Source of the DNA: JBDTSW01 sp963797835
GTDB lineage: Bacteria; Actinomycetota; Thermoleophilia; Solirubrobacterales; 70-9
Length of the DNA: 64,000 bases
Direction of reading: 5' to 3'
Assembly (NCBI GenBank): GCA_963797835.1
Contig: CAWCRN010000003.1
Location: 1-64,000 of the forward strand
Shown here: piece by piece, positions 25,535-34,564 of the stretch
Layout: each line of letters begins with the position of its first letter
How positions within the stretch are numbered: the stretch's first letter is position 1
Notes under the pieces: model-generated
What the model was told of the DNA's origin: nothing
The model's database searches: none
What the model saw: only the letters and a program-made list of their open reading frames with translations
Position numbers and translations under genes: made by a program

Positions 25535-26757
25535 GCCTCGAGGTCGCGCTCGGCGCCGAGCTCGAGGAGATGGACGCGGCCGGAACCCGCAAGCGCATCC
25601 CTGTGCTGACCACGCCGCAGGGCCCGTTGATCGAGATCGAGGGCCGGGGCGAGGTCCTCTGCCTGTGCTCGAACGACTACCTCGGGCTCGCCAACCACCC
25701 CAACGTCGTCGCGGCGGCCGCCGACGGGCTCGCCCGCTACGGGGCCGGGACCGGTTCGGTGCGCTTCATCTGCGGCAAGTTCGCGCCCCACGTGGAGCTC
25801 GAACGCGACCTGGCCGAGTTCTGCGGGACCCCGGCGGCGCTGACGTACGTCTCCTGCTGGAACGCCAACGCCGCGCTGCTCGATGCGCTCTGCGACCGCC
25901 CCGCAGCGATCTTCTCCGACCGACTCAACCACGCCTCGATCATCGACGGCATGCGGCTGGCTCGCCCGGCCCACAAGGCCGTGTACGAGCACGCCGACCC
26001 CGACGACCTCCGCCGCGTCCTGGGCGAGGCGCCCGACGTCGAGCGCCGGCTGATCGTCACCGACGGCGTCTTCAGCATGGAGGGCGACCTGGCGCCGATG
26101 CCGGAGCTGGCCGAGATCGCGGCCGAGCATGACGCGACGCTGATCGTCGACGACTCGCACGGGATCGGCGTGGTCGGCGAGACCGGCCGCGGCGTCCTGG
26201 AGCGGTTCGGCCTCCTCGGGCGCGATGACATCGTGCTGACGGGCACGCTGGGCAAGGCGCTTGGCGGCGCGGCAGGCGGGTTCGTGGCCGGCGGCGCAGC
26301 CCTGTGCGAGGTGCTGGAGCAACGCTCGCGCGCGCAGCTCTTCTCGAACGGGCTTCCCCCCTCGGTCGCCTGCAGCGCCCGGCGCGCCCTCGCCGAGCTT
26401 CGTGACCGGCCCGAGCTCGTCGCCACGCTGCGCGCGAACGCGGCGGCGATGCGCGAGGCGATAGCCGCGACCGGCCTCGAGCCGCTCGACGGCGAGAGCG
26501 CGATCGTGCCGATCATCGTCGGCGCCACACCCGACGCGATACGGGCCAGCCAGCTGCTGCTCGAGCGCGGCGTCTACGCGACCGGATTCGGCTACCCGGT
26601 CGTGCCCGAGGGGACCGCCCGGGTCCGCGTCCAGGTGTCGGCAGCCCTCGAGCCCGCGCAGCTCGAGCTCGCCGCGGAGGCGATCGGCGAGGTCGGCCGC
26701 GAACTCGGGCTCGCGGCACCCGTGGGCCACTCGCCGCATGGCCGGGACCCGCTTTAG
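25531..26757 (+). CDS. Alpha-oxoamine synthase family (KBL / BioF-like)
   Basis: PLP enzyme of 408 residues that condenses or splits amino acids with acyl-CoA, such as 2-amino-3-ketobutyrate CoA ligase or 8-amino-7-oxononanoate synthase. TTG 25531 overlaps the previous TGA. Signatures: LCLCSNDYLGLANHP, GTGSVRFICGKFAPHVELE, IFSDRLNHASIIDGMR, TDGVFSMEGDLAP, VDDSHGIGVVGETGRG and the lysine motif TGTLGKALGGAAGGF. The C-terminal FGYPVVPEGTARVRVQVSA fits KBL. Which acyl donor it uses cannot be told; KBL-type thiolysis yielding glycine and acetyl-CoA would suit a catabolic operon. Confidence 0.87.
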   Translation: MSLEVALGAELEEMDAAGTRKRIPVLTTPQGPLIEIEGRGEVLCLCSNDYLGLANHPNVVAAAADGLARYGAGTGSVRFICGKFAPHVELERDLAEFCGTPAALTYVSCWNANAALLDALCDRPAAIFSDRLNHASIIDGMRLARPAHKAVYEHADPDDLRRVLGEAPDVERRLIVTDGVFSMEGDLAPMPELAEIAAEHDATLIVDDSHGIGVVGETGRGVLERFGLLGRDDIVLTGTLGKALGGAAGGFVAGGAALCEVLEQRSRAQLFSNGLPPSVACSARRALAELRDRPELVATLRANAAAMREAIAATGLEPLDGESAIVPIIVGATPDAIRASQLLLERGVYATGFGYPVVPEGTARVRVQVSAALEPAQLELAAEAIGEVGRELGLAAPVGHSPHGRDPL

Positions 26758-26801
26758 CCCGGCCCCATGTCCCGCATATTGCGCCGCTCTATGCTCGGGC
26801 C

Positions 26802-27587
26802 GTGCCTGCCGTCCGCGTCAACGGGCTCGAGATCGCCTACCGGCGCGACGGCCAGGGGCCGCCGATCGTGCTCGCCCACGGAGGTGCGTCCGACGGCCGC
26901 GAGTGGGGGCCGCAGCTCGAGGGCCTCGCGGGCGACTTCACCGTGGTCGCATGGGACGAGCCCGGGTCCGGAGGCTCGCCAGACCCGCCGGCCGCCTTCG
27001 GCCTCGGCGACTTCGCGGACGCCCTCGCCGGCCTCATCGAGGGGCTCGGCCTGGCGCCCGCCCACGTGGGCGGGCTCTCCTGGGGCGGTGTCGTCGCCCT
27101 GGAGCTGTACCGCCGCCACCCCGAGGTCGTCCGGACCCTCCTCCTCTGCGACACCTACGCGGGCTGGGCGGGCTCGCTGCCGCCCGAGGAGGTCGAGGCG
27201 AGGGTCGCCGGCGTGATGCAGAGCCTCGAGGGACCGCCCGAGGAGTTCGAGCCCTCCCTGCCCGGCCTGTTCGCCTCCGACCCGAATCCCGACGTGGTCG
27301 CCGTGCTCGAGCGGATCATGGCCGACACCCGGCCCGACTCGTTCCGCCGGGAGATCCTGGCGATCGCCGACTGCGACCAGCGTGACCTGCTCCCGAAGAT
27401 CACCGTCCCGACGCTCCTGGTCTGGGGCGAGGAGGACGCGCGCTCGCCCCTGCGGGTGGCGCGCGAGTTCGACGCGGCGATCCCCGGCGCCGAGCTTGTC
27501 GTCATCCCCCGCGCGGGCCACGTGTCGAACCTCGAGCGCCCGGCCGAGTTCAACGACGCGCTACGGACCTTCTGCCGCGCCCACTGA
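26802..27587 (+). CDS. Alpha/beta-fold hydrolase (end of catabolic cluster)
   Basis: A 261-residue serine hydrolase. The oxyanion region is VLAHGGASDGREWGP and DEPGSGGSP, the nucleophile elbow is GLSWGGVV with catalytic Ser, and the acid and base are in LLVWGEEDARSP and IPRAGHVSNLE. GTG start at 26802 (VPAVRVNGLEIAYRRDG) 45 bases after the alpha-oxoamine synthase, same strand. It could act on an ester, lactone or acyl product of the pathway, or be independent. The spacing is wider than elsewhere in the operon. Confidence 0.83.
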   Translation: MPAVRVNGLEIAYRRDGQGPPIVLAHGGASDGREWGPQLEGLAGDFTVVAWDEPGSGGSPDPPAAFGLGDFADALAGLIEGLGLAPAHVGGLSWGGVVALELYRRHPEVVRTLLLCDTYAGWAGSLPPEEVEARVAGVMQSLEGPPEEFEPSLPGLFASDPNPDVVAVLERIMADTRPDSFRREILAIADCDQRDLLPKITVPTLLVWGEEDARSPLRVAREFDAAIPGAELVVIPRAGHVSNLERPAEFNDALRTFCRAH

Positions 27588-27725
27588 CTGTCACGTGCGG
27601 CCACCGCGCTCGCCGCGACTTGACGGCGTGGCTCGACTGATCCATGCTGGACCGGGGGGGCCTTCGGGAAGCCCTGCGCCCTCGTCGGCGCCGCCGCCGC
27701 CTTCGGCTAGCGCTGCCCGCTTCGC

Positions 27726-28544
27726 TCAGTCGCCCAGATACTCGACCAGCACCGGCACCAGCACCTCGGGGTCGAACCTGTGCGTCTGGCCCGGCAGGGT
27801 CCGAACCTCCGCGTTCGGCAGCGCGTCGGCGGCGGCGTCCGCGGCGTTCTTGAACCAATCGGGGCTGTCGCCGCCGGCGATCACGAGCGTCGGCTGCGTC
27901 GCCGCGTCCCAGCGCCCCGGCGGGATCGGCTCGCCCAGCGAGAACGGCGCCATGATCCGCCCGTCGTACGCCAGCGTGTGCTCGACGGCCGCGAACGCCT
28001 GGAAGATCGGCGTCTCGCGGAAGGCCGCGACCTCCTCCTCGGGCTGGCCCACCATCCGCATGAAGTAGGCCATTGCGTCGCCCGGCTCGCCGTCCCTGAT
28101 GATCCCCTCGATCGTCTCGACGTAGTCGGGCACCGGCGGCGGCCCGTTGAGATCGATCCGCAGCGGCGCCTCATACATCACGAGCTTCGACATGGCGGCC
28201 CCGCCCGCGGCCGCCTCGACCGCCAGCACGGCCCCGGAGGACATGCCGAACGCGTGCGCCTCGCCGCCCGCCGCCGCGATCAGCGCCTCGAGGTCCTCGT
28301 ACTCTCGCTCCGGCGCGTAGGGCAGCGTGTCGCCCGAGTCGCCCCGGCCGCGGCGGTCGTAGCTGATGACCGTGAAATGCTCGCCCAGCCGTCGTGCCAG
28401 CTCGGCGGTCGTCTGGTCCACCGCCCGGTGCTGGGTCGCGCCGCCGACCAGGATCAGCGGCGGCCCCGCGCCCACCTGGTCGTACGCGATCTCGGTCCCG
28501 TCCTTCGAGCTGACAGTCGCCGTCGTCAGTTCCTCCGTCGCCAT
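27726..28544 (-). CDS. Alpha/beta-fold hydrolase (unlinked)
   Basis: A 272-residue hydrolase with ATG start. The motif SSKDGTEIAYDQVGAGPPLILVGGA opens the fold; nucleophile elbow GMSSGAVL, where the family's second Gly position reads Ser; acid region IAGGDSPDWF and base QTHRFDPEVL. It is convergent with the preceding hydrolase, and the 138-base gap between them shows no clear hairpin. No pathway context. Substrate unknown; epoxide-hydrolase or esterase-type activity is possible. Confidence 0.8.
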   Translation of the reverse strand: MATEELTTATVSSKDGTEIAYDQVGAGPPLILVGGATQHRAVDQTTAELARRLGEHFTVISYDRRGRGDSGDTLPYAPEREYEDLEALIAAAGGEAHAFGMSSGAVLAVEAAAGGAAMSKLVMYEAPLRIDLNGPPPVPDYVETIEGIIRDGEPGDAMAYFMRMVGQPEEEVAAFRETPIFQAFAAVEHTLAYDGRIMAPFSLGEPIPPGRWDAATQPTLVIAGGDSPDWFKNAADAAADALPNAEVRTLPGQTHRFDPEVLVPVLVEYLGD

Positions 28545-28664
28545 ACTGCTCCTCTTCCGTGGTCGATTCGTGGCCTTTCCGGTTCCGTAGATTACGACCG
28601 CTCGACGCGGCGAAAGTCATCGCCCGCCGCGCCACCGAGCCGCTAAAGCCTCCCTCCGGTGTCG

Positions 28665-29880
28665 TCACCCGGCAGCAGCACCGGCGCGTTGCCGCGCGTC
28701 GGAGCCGAGCAGCGCCGCCCGCATCAGCGCGCCGGCGCCGAAGCGGTCGCGCACCTCGTCGAGCGCCCGGTCGAGGTCGGCGCCGCGGCGGCGCTCCAGC
28801 GGCAGCACGAGCTGCACACCCGCGCCCGTGTCGCTCAGCCCGCTCACCGCGATGCCCACGAGCGTCACCCCGCGCCGCGCGATCATCGGCATCGCCGCCT
28901 CGAGCAGCGCCCGGGCCGCCGCGAGCACCGCGCCGGTGGCGTCCGTGGCCTCGGGCAGCGTCCGCGAGCGCGTTGCGCGCGAGAAGTCACCGAAGCGGAG
29001 GCGCAGGGTGACGGTCCGCGCCAGCGCGCCCCGCCTTACGCATCCGCCGCGTCACCCGTTCCGTCACGTTCACCAGGGTGGCGTCGAGCTTGGCCCGCGG
29101 GTGAGGCCCGCGCCCGATCGCCCGCTGCGCCCCAACGGTGCGCCGCCGCCGATTCGCCCGCACCGCCCGCCGGTCGCGGTCCCGGCCCCGGTTCGTGACG
29201 ACGGCGTGGAGGGCCTTACCCGCAGCACGCCCCAGGATCTCCACCAGCTCCAGCTCCGAGCGCCGCGCGGCGTCGGCGACCGTCGCGATCCCGTGCGAGT
29301 GGAGCTTGGCGGCGCTCGCCTCCCCCACCCCCCACACGCGCTCGATCGGCAGCGGGCGCAGGAACGCCGTCTCGCGATCGGGCTCCACCACCAACAGGCC
29401 GTCGGGCTTCGCCGCCGCGCTGGCCATCTTCGCCAGCACCTTCGTCCGCGCCACCCCGACCGTGATCGGCAGCCCCACCCGCTCCCGGACCCGCTGGCGC
29501 AGCCGGTTCGCGATCGCCACCGGCTGGCCCGAGATCCGCTCCAGCCCGCGCACGTCCAGGAACGCCTCCTCCATCGAGAGCCCCTCCACCACCGGCGCGG
29601 TCTCGCGGAACACCGCGAACAGCTCCCGGCTGGCGTCGACATAGGACTCGAAGACGGGACTGACGAACACGGCATCGGGACAAAGCCGCCGCGCCCGCGC
29701 GCCGCCCATCCCGCCCCGTACCCCGCAGGCCTTCGCGTGGTAGCTCGCCGCCATCACCACCCCGCCGCCCACGATCACGGGCCGCCCCCGCAGGCTCGGA
29801 TCGTCGCGCTGCGCCACCGAGGCGAAGAACGAATCGGCGTCGGCATGCAGGATCGAGGCCGTCCCGGATTGCACTCCCAC
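28665..29880 (-). CDS. dinB: DNA polymerase IV (DinB, Y-family), one frameshift
   Basis: Translesion polymerase of about 405 residues. GTG 29880 (VGVQSGTASILHADADSFFASV) starts just before the first catalytic Asp (HADADSFFA). Other features: YHAKACGVRGGMGGARARRLC, the second carboxylate motif SMEEAFLDV where most homologs read SxDEAF, then PITVGVARTKVLAKMAS (thumb HhH) and VWGVGEASAAKL. The little-finger domain continues in another frame after 29015-29025 (TVTLRLRFGDFSRATR to the stop at 28665): one extra base. Starts two bases after the stop of the DUF222-HNH gene, so the two are cotranscribed. Confidence 0.87.
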
Positions 29881-29882
29881 GG

Positions 29883-31262
29883 CTACGGTCCCCGCTCCCG
29901 ATTCTCCAGCAACCCCTCGACCGCCATCCCGTAGTCGAGGCGGTCGCCTCCATGACGCGGCACGCACGTGTCCCGCCCGGGGGCCTCCTGACCATCACCG
30001 CGGCAACGCCCGTTTCGCTCCACCACCGCCGTGGCGTGGCTCCGCGGAGCCGCGGGACAGGGGTCGAGCACCACGCCGTCCGGTCGGCGGAACACGAGAT
30101 CCTCACCGTCCCGCGTGATCGTGTAGCCGCGCTCGTGGACCATGCGGTGGTGCCGGCGACACAGCAGCACCATGTTGTCGGCGGAGGTCTCGCCGCCGTC
30201 CGCCCAGTGCTCGATGTGATGCGCATCCGTGAAACGCCGGTGTTCGCACCCCGGGAACCGGCACCCTTTGTCGCGCGCTCGCAGCGCCCGCCTGATCGAT
30301 CCCGGCACGGTTCGCGTCTTGCGCCCGACCGACAGCGGCCTGCCGTCGCGCTCGGCTACCGCGACCAGCGACGCGTCGCAGAGCACCCGGCGCGCCGTTT
30401 CCGGCGCCAACGCCGGGCCCTCGTCGATCCGCGCGCTGCCTTCGGCGGCGTCGACGTGGACGACCACCTGGTGCGCATCGCCGGCCGAGCGGCCCGGTCC
30501 CTCGCCGTCTCCGGCCAACGACGCCTCGGCCACCGCCACCAGCGCGTCCGCGTTCGACACCCGCGGTGTCGCGTGGCGGTCGTAGGGATCAGGGGGCTCG
30601 TCGCTCTGCGCACCGCGGTTGAGGTCGTCGCGCGCCGCCTCGAGCGCGCGCAGGACCACGGCCCCCTCCTCGGGCGCCAGCCGCGCGTTCAGCACGAAGG
30701 TGCCGTCCTCGTCCCACGAGTGCGTCACGTGCCGGCGCTCCTCGATGCGCTCGGCCTCCGACGCGCTCACCGCTCGCCGATACCCGCGCACCACCCGCTC
30801 GAGCTGTGACGCGGTGGCGTTCCGCGCCAGCTCGACCAGCTGCTCCTCGTTGCCCGGCTCCGCCACCCGCGCGATCGCGCGCGCCTTGGAGTAGGAGAGC
30901 CGGCCGCACGCGAACGCGCCGCGCACCAGCGGCAGCTCGGTCAACCGCCTCGCGACGCGGACGTGGTCGCGCGCGGCGCGCTCGCTGATCGAGCACCGCC
31001 AGGCGACCCACTGCGCCGTCGAGTGACAGTCCCAATCGAGGTATGCCTCGCGCCGGTCGAACTCCGCCACGAGCTGCAGCCAGCGACAGGTCGCCGCGTA
31101 GATCTCCGCCGCCAGCGTCGTCACCTCGTCGGCGATGCGCTCCGTCGACATGGCGGCGATCTCCGGCTCGGACGGCCCGCGCGGACGGTCGTGATCGCTC
31201 CCCAGCCGGGGCCGCTCGTCGAATGACAGCTCTTCGCGTGGCACGAACATGTGTTCGCTCAC
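29883..31262 (-). CDS. DUF222 and HNH endonuclease domain protein
   Basis: A 459-residue protein of the 13E12/DUF222 type common in actinobacteria. The N-terminal half is helical DUF222 (HSTAQWVAWRCSISERAARDHV, then RLSYSKARAIARVA); the C-terminal third holds the zinc-HNH nuclease CRFPGCEHRRFTDAHHIEHW with CRRHHRMVHERG completing it. Function of the family is poorly known; candidates are mobile-DNA or repair nucleases. It runs straight into dinB with a two-base gap, an unusual partner that hints at a DNA-damage role. The gene contains one copy of the dispersed 18-bp palindromic repeat (30038-30055). Confidence 0.85.
   Translation of the reverse strand: MSEHMFVPREELSFDERPRLGSDHDRPRGPSEPEIAAMSTERIADEVTTLAAEIYAATCRWLQLVAEFDRREAYLDWDCHSTAQWVAWRCSISERAARDHVRVARRLTELPLVRGAFACGRLSYSKARAIARVAEPGNEEQLVELARNATASQLERVVRGYRRAVSASEAERIEERRHVTHSWDEDGTFVLNARLAPEEGAVVLRALEAARDDLNRGAQSDEPPDPYDRHATPRVSNADALVAVAEASLAGDGEGPGRSAGDAHQVVVHVDAAEGSARIDEGPALAPETARRVLCDASLVAVAERDGRPLSVGRKTRTVPGSIRRALRARDKGCRFPGCEHRRFTDAHHIEHWADGGETSADNMVLLCRRHHRMVHERGYTITRDGEDLVFRRPDGVVLDPCPAAPRSHATAVVERNGRCRGDGQEAPGRDTCVPRHGGDRLDYGMAVEGLLENRERGP
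30038..30055. repeat. Dispersed palindromic repeat, copy 1
   Basis: GGCTCCGCGGAGCCGCGG; the first 14 bases are a perfect palindrome. This copy lies inside the DUF222-HNH coding sequence. Identical copies at 31371 and 34951. Confidence 0.7.
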
Positions 31263-31366
31263 GCTACCTCGACACCGGGACGGAAAACGCCGGTTTCGGG
31301 CCCTCAGATCAGCAAGTCACACACTCGGCACGCAATCGGCACACATCCGCGCGCCTTCCGTCACAT

Positions 31367-31388
31367 CCGCGGCTCCGCGGAGCCGCGG
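31367..31388. repeat. Dispersed palindromic repeat, copy 2 (22-base palindrome)
   Basis: Same 18-base core at 31371-31388; with four bases before it the whole 22 bases are self-complementary. It is intergenic, between the VOC gene end (31404) and the DUF222-HNH start (31262), where it may also act as a hairpin in RNA. Confidence 0.75.
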
Positions 31389-31403
31389 CGCCCGGCCGCG
31401 TCC

Positions 31404-32201
31404 CTATTCGCCGATGGTGATCTTCGTGATGCTGAAGGTCGCCCCCGCGGGGTCGGCGATCACCGCGTGGCGGAAGAAGTCGGTGTCGAACGCGTCGACC
31501 ACGGCGCGGCCCCCGCTGCCGGTGGCCGTGGCCAGCGCCGAATCGACGTCGTCGACCCAGAAGTCGTTCAGCCAGTGCGCACCGCCTTGGTCCGGGCCCG
31601 CCGCGACCATCCCCGCCACAACATCGCGTGGCACGGGCTGCTCGGGCTCACCGCCCACGTACCCGGACAGTTTGAACATGGTGGGGGCGTCCTCGCCCTC
31701 GCCGAACCTCTCCGTCTCCCACCCGAATACCTGGGAGTAGAAGGCCTCGGCGGCCTCGCGATCCGGGGTGTGGAGCTGGGCCCAGGCCCACGCGCCGGGC
31801 TCGTTCACCGCCTGAGCGCCGCCGTGGCTGCCGAGCTCCCAGAGGCTGAAGTGAGCGCCCGCTGGATCGGCGACGACCGCGATCCTCCCTCCGTCCAGCG
31901 CGTCGAAGGGGCCGAGACGAACGCTGCCCCCCGCGTCGGTGATGCGCCCGGCGGCCTCCTCGGCGTCCTCCACCTGCACATTGGTCATCCACGCTGCCGG
32001 GCGGTGCGCCTCCTCGGCTGGGAGCTGGCCGATCATCGCGACGTCGCGGCCGCGCAGCCGGCACATATATGGCCCGCCCGACTCCCCCTCGCACTCCCAC
32101 CCGAACACCGCGGCGTAGAAGTCAGCCGCCGCGTCGGCGTCCGACTGCCACGTGTCGACCCAGCACGGGACTCCGTGCTGGAAGCCGTCGCGTTCGCTCA
32201 T
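31404..32201 (-). CDS. VOC (glyoxalase/bleomycin-resistance) protein, two domains
   Basis: A 265-residue cytosolic protein with two tandem VOC units: GVPCWVDTWQSDADAAADFYAAVFGWE with DPAGAHFSLWE, and AWAQLHTPDREAAEAFYSQVFGWE with DPAGATFSITK. The duplicated FYxxVFGW and DPAG motifs are plain. The fold binds metal and small electrophiles; 27-kDa-antigen-like proteins of actinobacteria share this plan. Metal ligand set cannot be assigned by eye. Monocistronic; upstream neighbour is the flavoprotein gene 137 bases away. Confidence 0.87.
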   Translation of the reverse strand: MSERDGFQHGVPCWVDTWQSDADAAADFYAAVFGWECEGESGGPYMCRLRGRDVAMIGQLPAEEAHRPAAWMTNVQVEDAEEAAGRITDAGGSVRLGPFDALDGGRIAVVADPAGAHFSLWELGSHGGAQAVNEPGAWAWAQLHTPDREAAEAFYSQVFGWETERFGEGEDAPTMFKLSGYVGGEPEQPVPRDVVAGMVAAGPDQGGAHWLNDFWVDDVDSALATATGSGGRAVVDAFDTDFFRHAVIADPAGATFSITKITIGE

Positions 32202-32338
32202 CCGCCACCTCCGTTTCAGTCGCTTGGTCCCTTGGACTCCGAGGGACGCGCCAACTCATCGGCCGCCCCCGGGTCCCCTTGTGGTACGACGATCCCCGAC
32301 GGTGGGGCGCCTTCGTCAGGCAGCGATCGCGGCCTGAA

Positions 32339-33769
32339 TCAACTCGGCGCGATGTTGTTGTTGAGCCGGAACAGGTTGTCCGGGTCGTACTTCGCCTTGA
32401 TCTCCCGCAGGCGCTCGAGGTTCGGGCCGTGACCGCTGTCGACCCCGACGTCCGCGCCCTCGTCCGCGATCCCGGTGAAGTTGAGATACACGGAGCCGGT
32501 CCCGAGCTCGTGGACCTGTGACCAGGTATCCCGCACCCAGGACACGACCGCCTCGTCGTCGGCCTCGTCCTCCCAGTTGCCGTCGATCGAGACCATCCAG
32601 TTCGCCGCCCGCTCTGGGTAGGCGGTGTCCTCCGCTCCGACCTCGTTGATCGCGCCGCCCATCATGAAGACGATCATGAACGTCCTCGCCGAGGGTCGCT
32701 CCTGTGCGCGCGGCGCGAGGATGTCGATCATCTCGTCGGTGAGCTCGTCGACGAACGTGGACTTCCAGTAGCTGCGAAGCGTGCCGCGCTGGAAGAACTC
32801 GTCGAACGCCTGCTGGATCCCGCCGAACGGCAGGATCTGCGAGATGTCGGCCAGCGGCGTCCCGAACTCGCGCAGCGGCTGCAGGACCTTCATCCCCTCG
32901 TCGGGGTCCCCCGAGTAAACGGCGACGACGTTCACGAACGGCGTGTTGTGGATCTCCGGAGGTATGTTCTCGCTCGCCGGCAGCGTCGTACACCCGGAGA
33001 GCGCGGACACCTCGTCGGGTGCGGTGGCGGCCCAGTCGCGGAACTTGCGCCAGACGTCGGCCGCCTGGTCGGCCGGGTAGAAGACGCCGGCGAGGGCGTT
33101 CATCGGTCCGTGCGGGTGGAGGCCGAACGTCAGCGACGTGGCGACGCCGAAGTTCCCCCCGCCCCCGCGGATCGCCCAGAAGAGGTCGGGATTGACGTCG
33201 CTCGATGCCGTACGCACCTCGCCGTCCGCGCACACCAGCTGCGCCGAGAGCAGGCTGTCGCACGACAAGCCGTACTTCCGTCGCACCCATCCCTCGCCGC
33301 CGCCGAGCACGAGCCCGGCCACGCCCGTGTCGGAGACGATGCCGCCCGGAGCGATGAGCCCGAAGGGCTGCGTCTCGCGGTCGACGTCGCCCCAGAGCGC
33401 GCCGCCCTCAACGACGACCGTGCGCCCGTCGGGGTCGACGACGACGCCGTTCATCGACGCGAGATCGATCAGCATCCCATCGTCGACGCTCGACAGGCCC
33501 GCCACCGAGTGACCGCCACCGCGCACCGCGGTGAGCAGCCCGTGCTCGCGCGCGAAGTTCACAGCGTCGACTACGTCGGCGGTCCCCGAGGCCTGGACGA
33601 CGATCGCGGGCCGGCCGGGGTTCATCGAGTTGTAGACGGGGCGCACTGCCGCGTACCCCGGGTCGTCGGGGGTCAGGACGTCCCCCCGGATCGACATTCG
33701 AAGCTCCTCAAGCGCCTCGTCCGATACCCCGATCGGCGTCCCGGTGACGGTCGCTACGTCCGTAGCCAT
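32339..33769 (-). CDS. FAD-linked oxidoreductase, berberine-bridge enzyme type
   Basis: A 476-residue flavin oxidase. FAD-binding (PP-loop) motif RGGGHSVAG supplies the His that binds FAD covalently; KYGLSCDSLL supplies the Cys for a second covalent link, as in bicovalent BBE-like oxidases; GGGGNFGVATSLTF is the family's conserved loop. The C-terminal BBE tail is YDPDNLFRLNNNIAP. No secretion signal, so it is likely cytosolic. Substrates of this class are often sugars or alcohols and the product may be reduced oxygen. Single gene between the VOC gene and tRNA-Gly. Confidence 0.88.
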   Translation of the reverse strand: MATDVATVTGTPIGVSDEALEELRMSIRGDVLTPDDPGYAAVRPVYNSMNPGRPAIVVQASGTADVVDAVNFAREHGLLTAVRGGGHSVAGLSSVDDGMLIDLASMNGVVVDPDGRTVVVEGGALWGDVDRETQPFGLIAPGGIVSDTGVAGLVLGGGEGWVRRKYGLSCDSLLSAQLVCADGEVRTASSDVNPDLFWAIRGGGGNFGVATSLTFGLHPHGPMNALAGVFYPADQAADVWRKFRDWAATAPDEVSALSGCTTLPASENIPPEIHNTPFVNVVAVYSGDPDEGMKVLQPLREFGTPLADISQILPFGGIQQAFDEFFQRGTLRSYWKSTFVDELTDEMIDILAPRAQERPSARTFMIVFMMGGAINEVGAEDTAYPERAANWMVSIDGNWEDEADDEAVVSWVRDTWSQVHELGTGSVYLNFTGIADEGADVGVDSGHGPNLERLREIKAKYDPDNLFRLNNNIAPS

Positions 33770-33843
33770 GACGTGCCCCCTTCAAGGTCGATGTCGACCT
33801 CGACCCTATCGCAGGCGTCCCCATCGTGCTTTGGAGAATTCAA

Positions 33844-33915
33844 GCGGACGACGGGTCTCGAACCCGCGACCTCGAGCTTGGGAAGCTCGCGCTCTACCTG
33901 CTGAGCTACGTCCGC
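33844..33915 (-). tRNA. tRNA-Gly (anticodon CCC)
   Basis: The 72-base minus-strand molecule folds perfectly: acceptor GCGGACG pairs with CGTCCGC, D-stem GCTC/GAGC, anticodon stem CGAGC/GCTCG around loop TTCCCAA (anticodon CCC, reading GGG), T-arm GCGGG-TTCGAGA-CCCGT. The CCA end is not encoded. It lies immediately upstream of the BBE gene start and is transcribed on the same strand. Confidence 0.96.
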
Positions 33916-34039
33916 ATTGGCGCGGGATTCTAGGCGTCGCCGTCCTCGCCGGACGACGGGCTCGGCCGCCCGACTCGCGGCTCCGCCACTCTGACCAGGT
34001 TTGCCGGCCTCCGGTGCCGAAGACCCTACGCTTCCGCGC

Positions 34040-34564
34040 GTGAGCGCGCGCGCCTTCGTGATCGTCATGGCGGCCATCGCCCTCGTCGCCCTGCTCGGGT
34101 TCGGGCTGGTGAGCAAGGGCGAGGGCGGGATCACCGTCGGCGAGCCGCCCGCCGAGGGCGAGCTGCCGTTCCTCGACCCCACCGCGTCGGGCACGGCCTC
34201 GCTCGCCGACTACGAGGGCGAGTGGGTGCTGGCGAACGTCTGGGCCTCGTGGTGCGAGCCCTGCCGCGCCGAGTCCCCCGCGCTCCAGGACTTCGCCGAG
34301 CGAAACGACGGCCAGGTGACCGTGATCGGCATCGACACCCAGGACAACACCGACGACGCGCTCGAGTTCGTCGACGAGTTCGGCCTCACCTACGAGCAGC
34401 TCCACGACGGCTCCGGCGCCTACGCCGACGACCTCGGCACCACCGGGGTGCCCGAGACCGTCCTGATCGACCCCGACGGCAACGTCGCCTTCCACTACCC
34501 CGGAGCGGTGGACGAGGACATCCTGACCGGGCAGGTCGAGCCGCTCATCAGGGGCGACGCGTGA
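34040..34564 (+). CDS. Thioredoxin-like protein, ResA/CcmG type
   Basis: A 174-residue membrane-anchored thiol-disulphide reductase for apocytochrome c. GTG 34040 (VSARAFVIVMAAIALVALLG) starts with the single anchor helix; a longer start adds unmatched residues. Redox site WASWCEPCRAESP, then GIDTQDNTDDALEFV and cis-Pro TTGVPETVLIDPDG. Length matches ResA/CcmG. One-base TGATG junction with ccmH. With the 7.9-10.6 kb genes it makes a near-complete maturation system split over two loci 24 kb apart. Confidence 0.88.
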   Translation: MSARAFVIVMAAIALVALLGFGLVSKGEGGITVGEPPAEGELPFLDPTASGTASLADYEGEWVLANVWASWCEPCRAESPALQDFAERNDGQVTVIGIDTQDNTDDALEFVDEFGLTYEQLHDGSGAYADDLGTTGVPETVLIDPDGNVAFHYPGAVDEDILTGQVEPLIRGDA

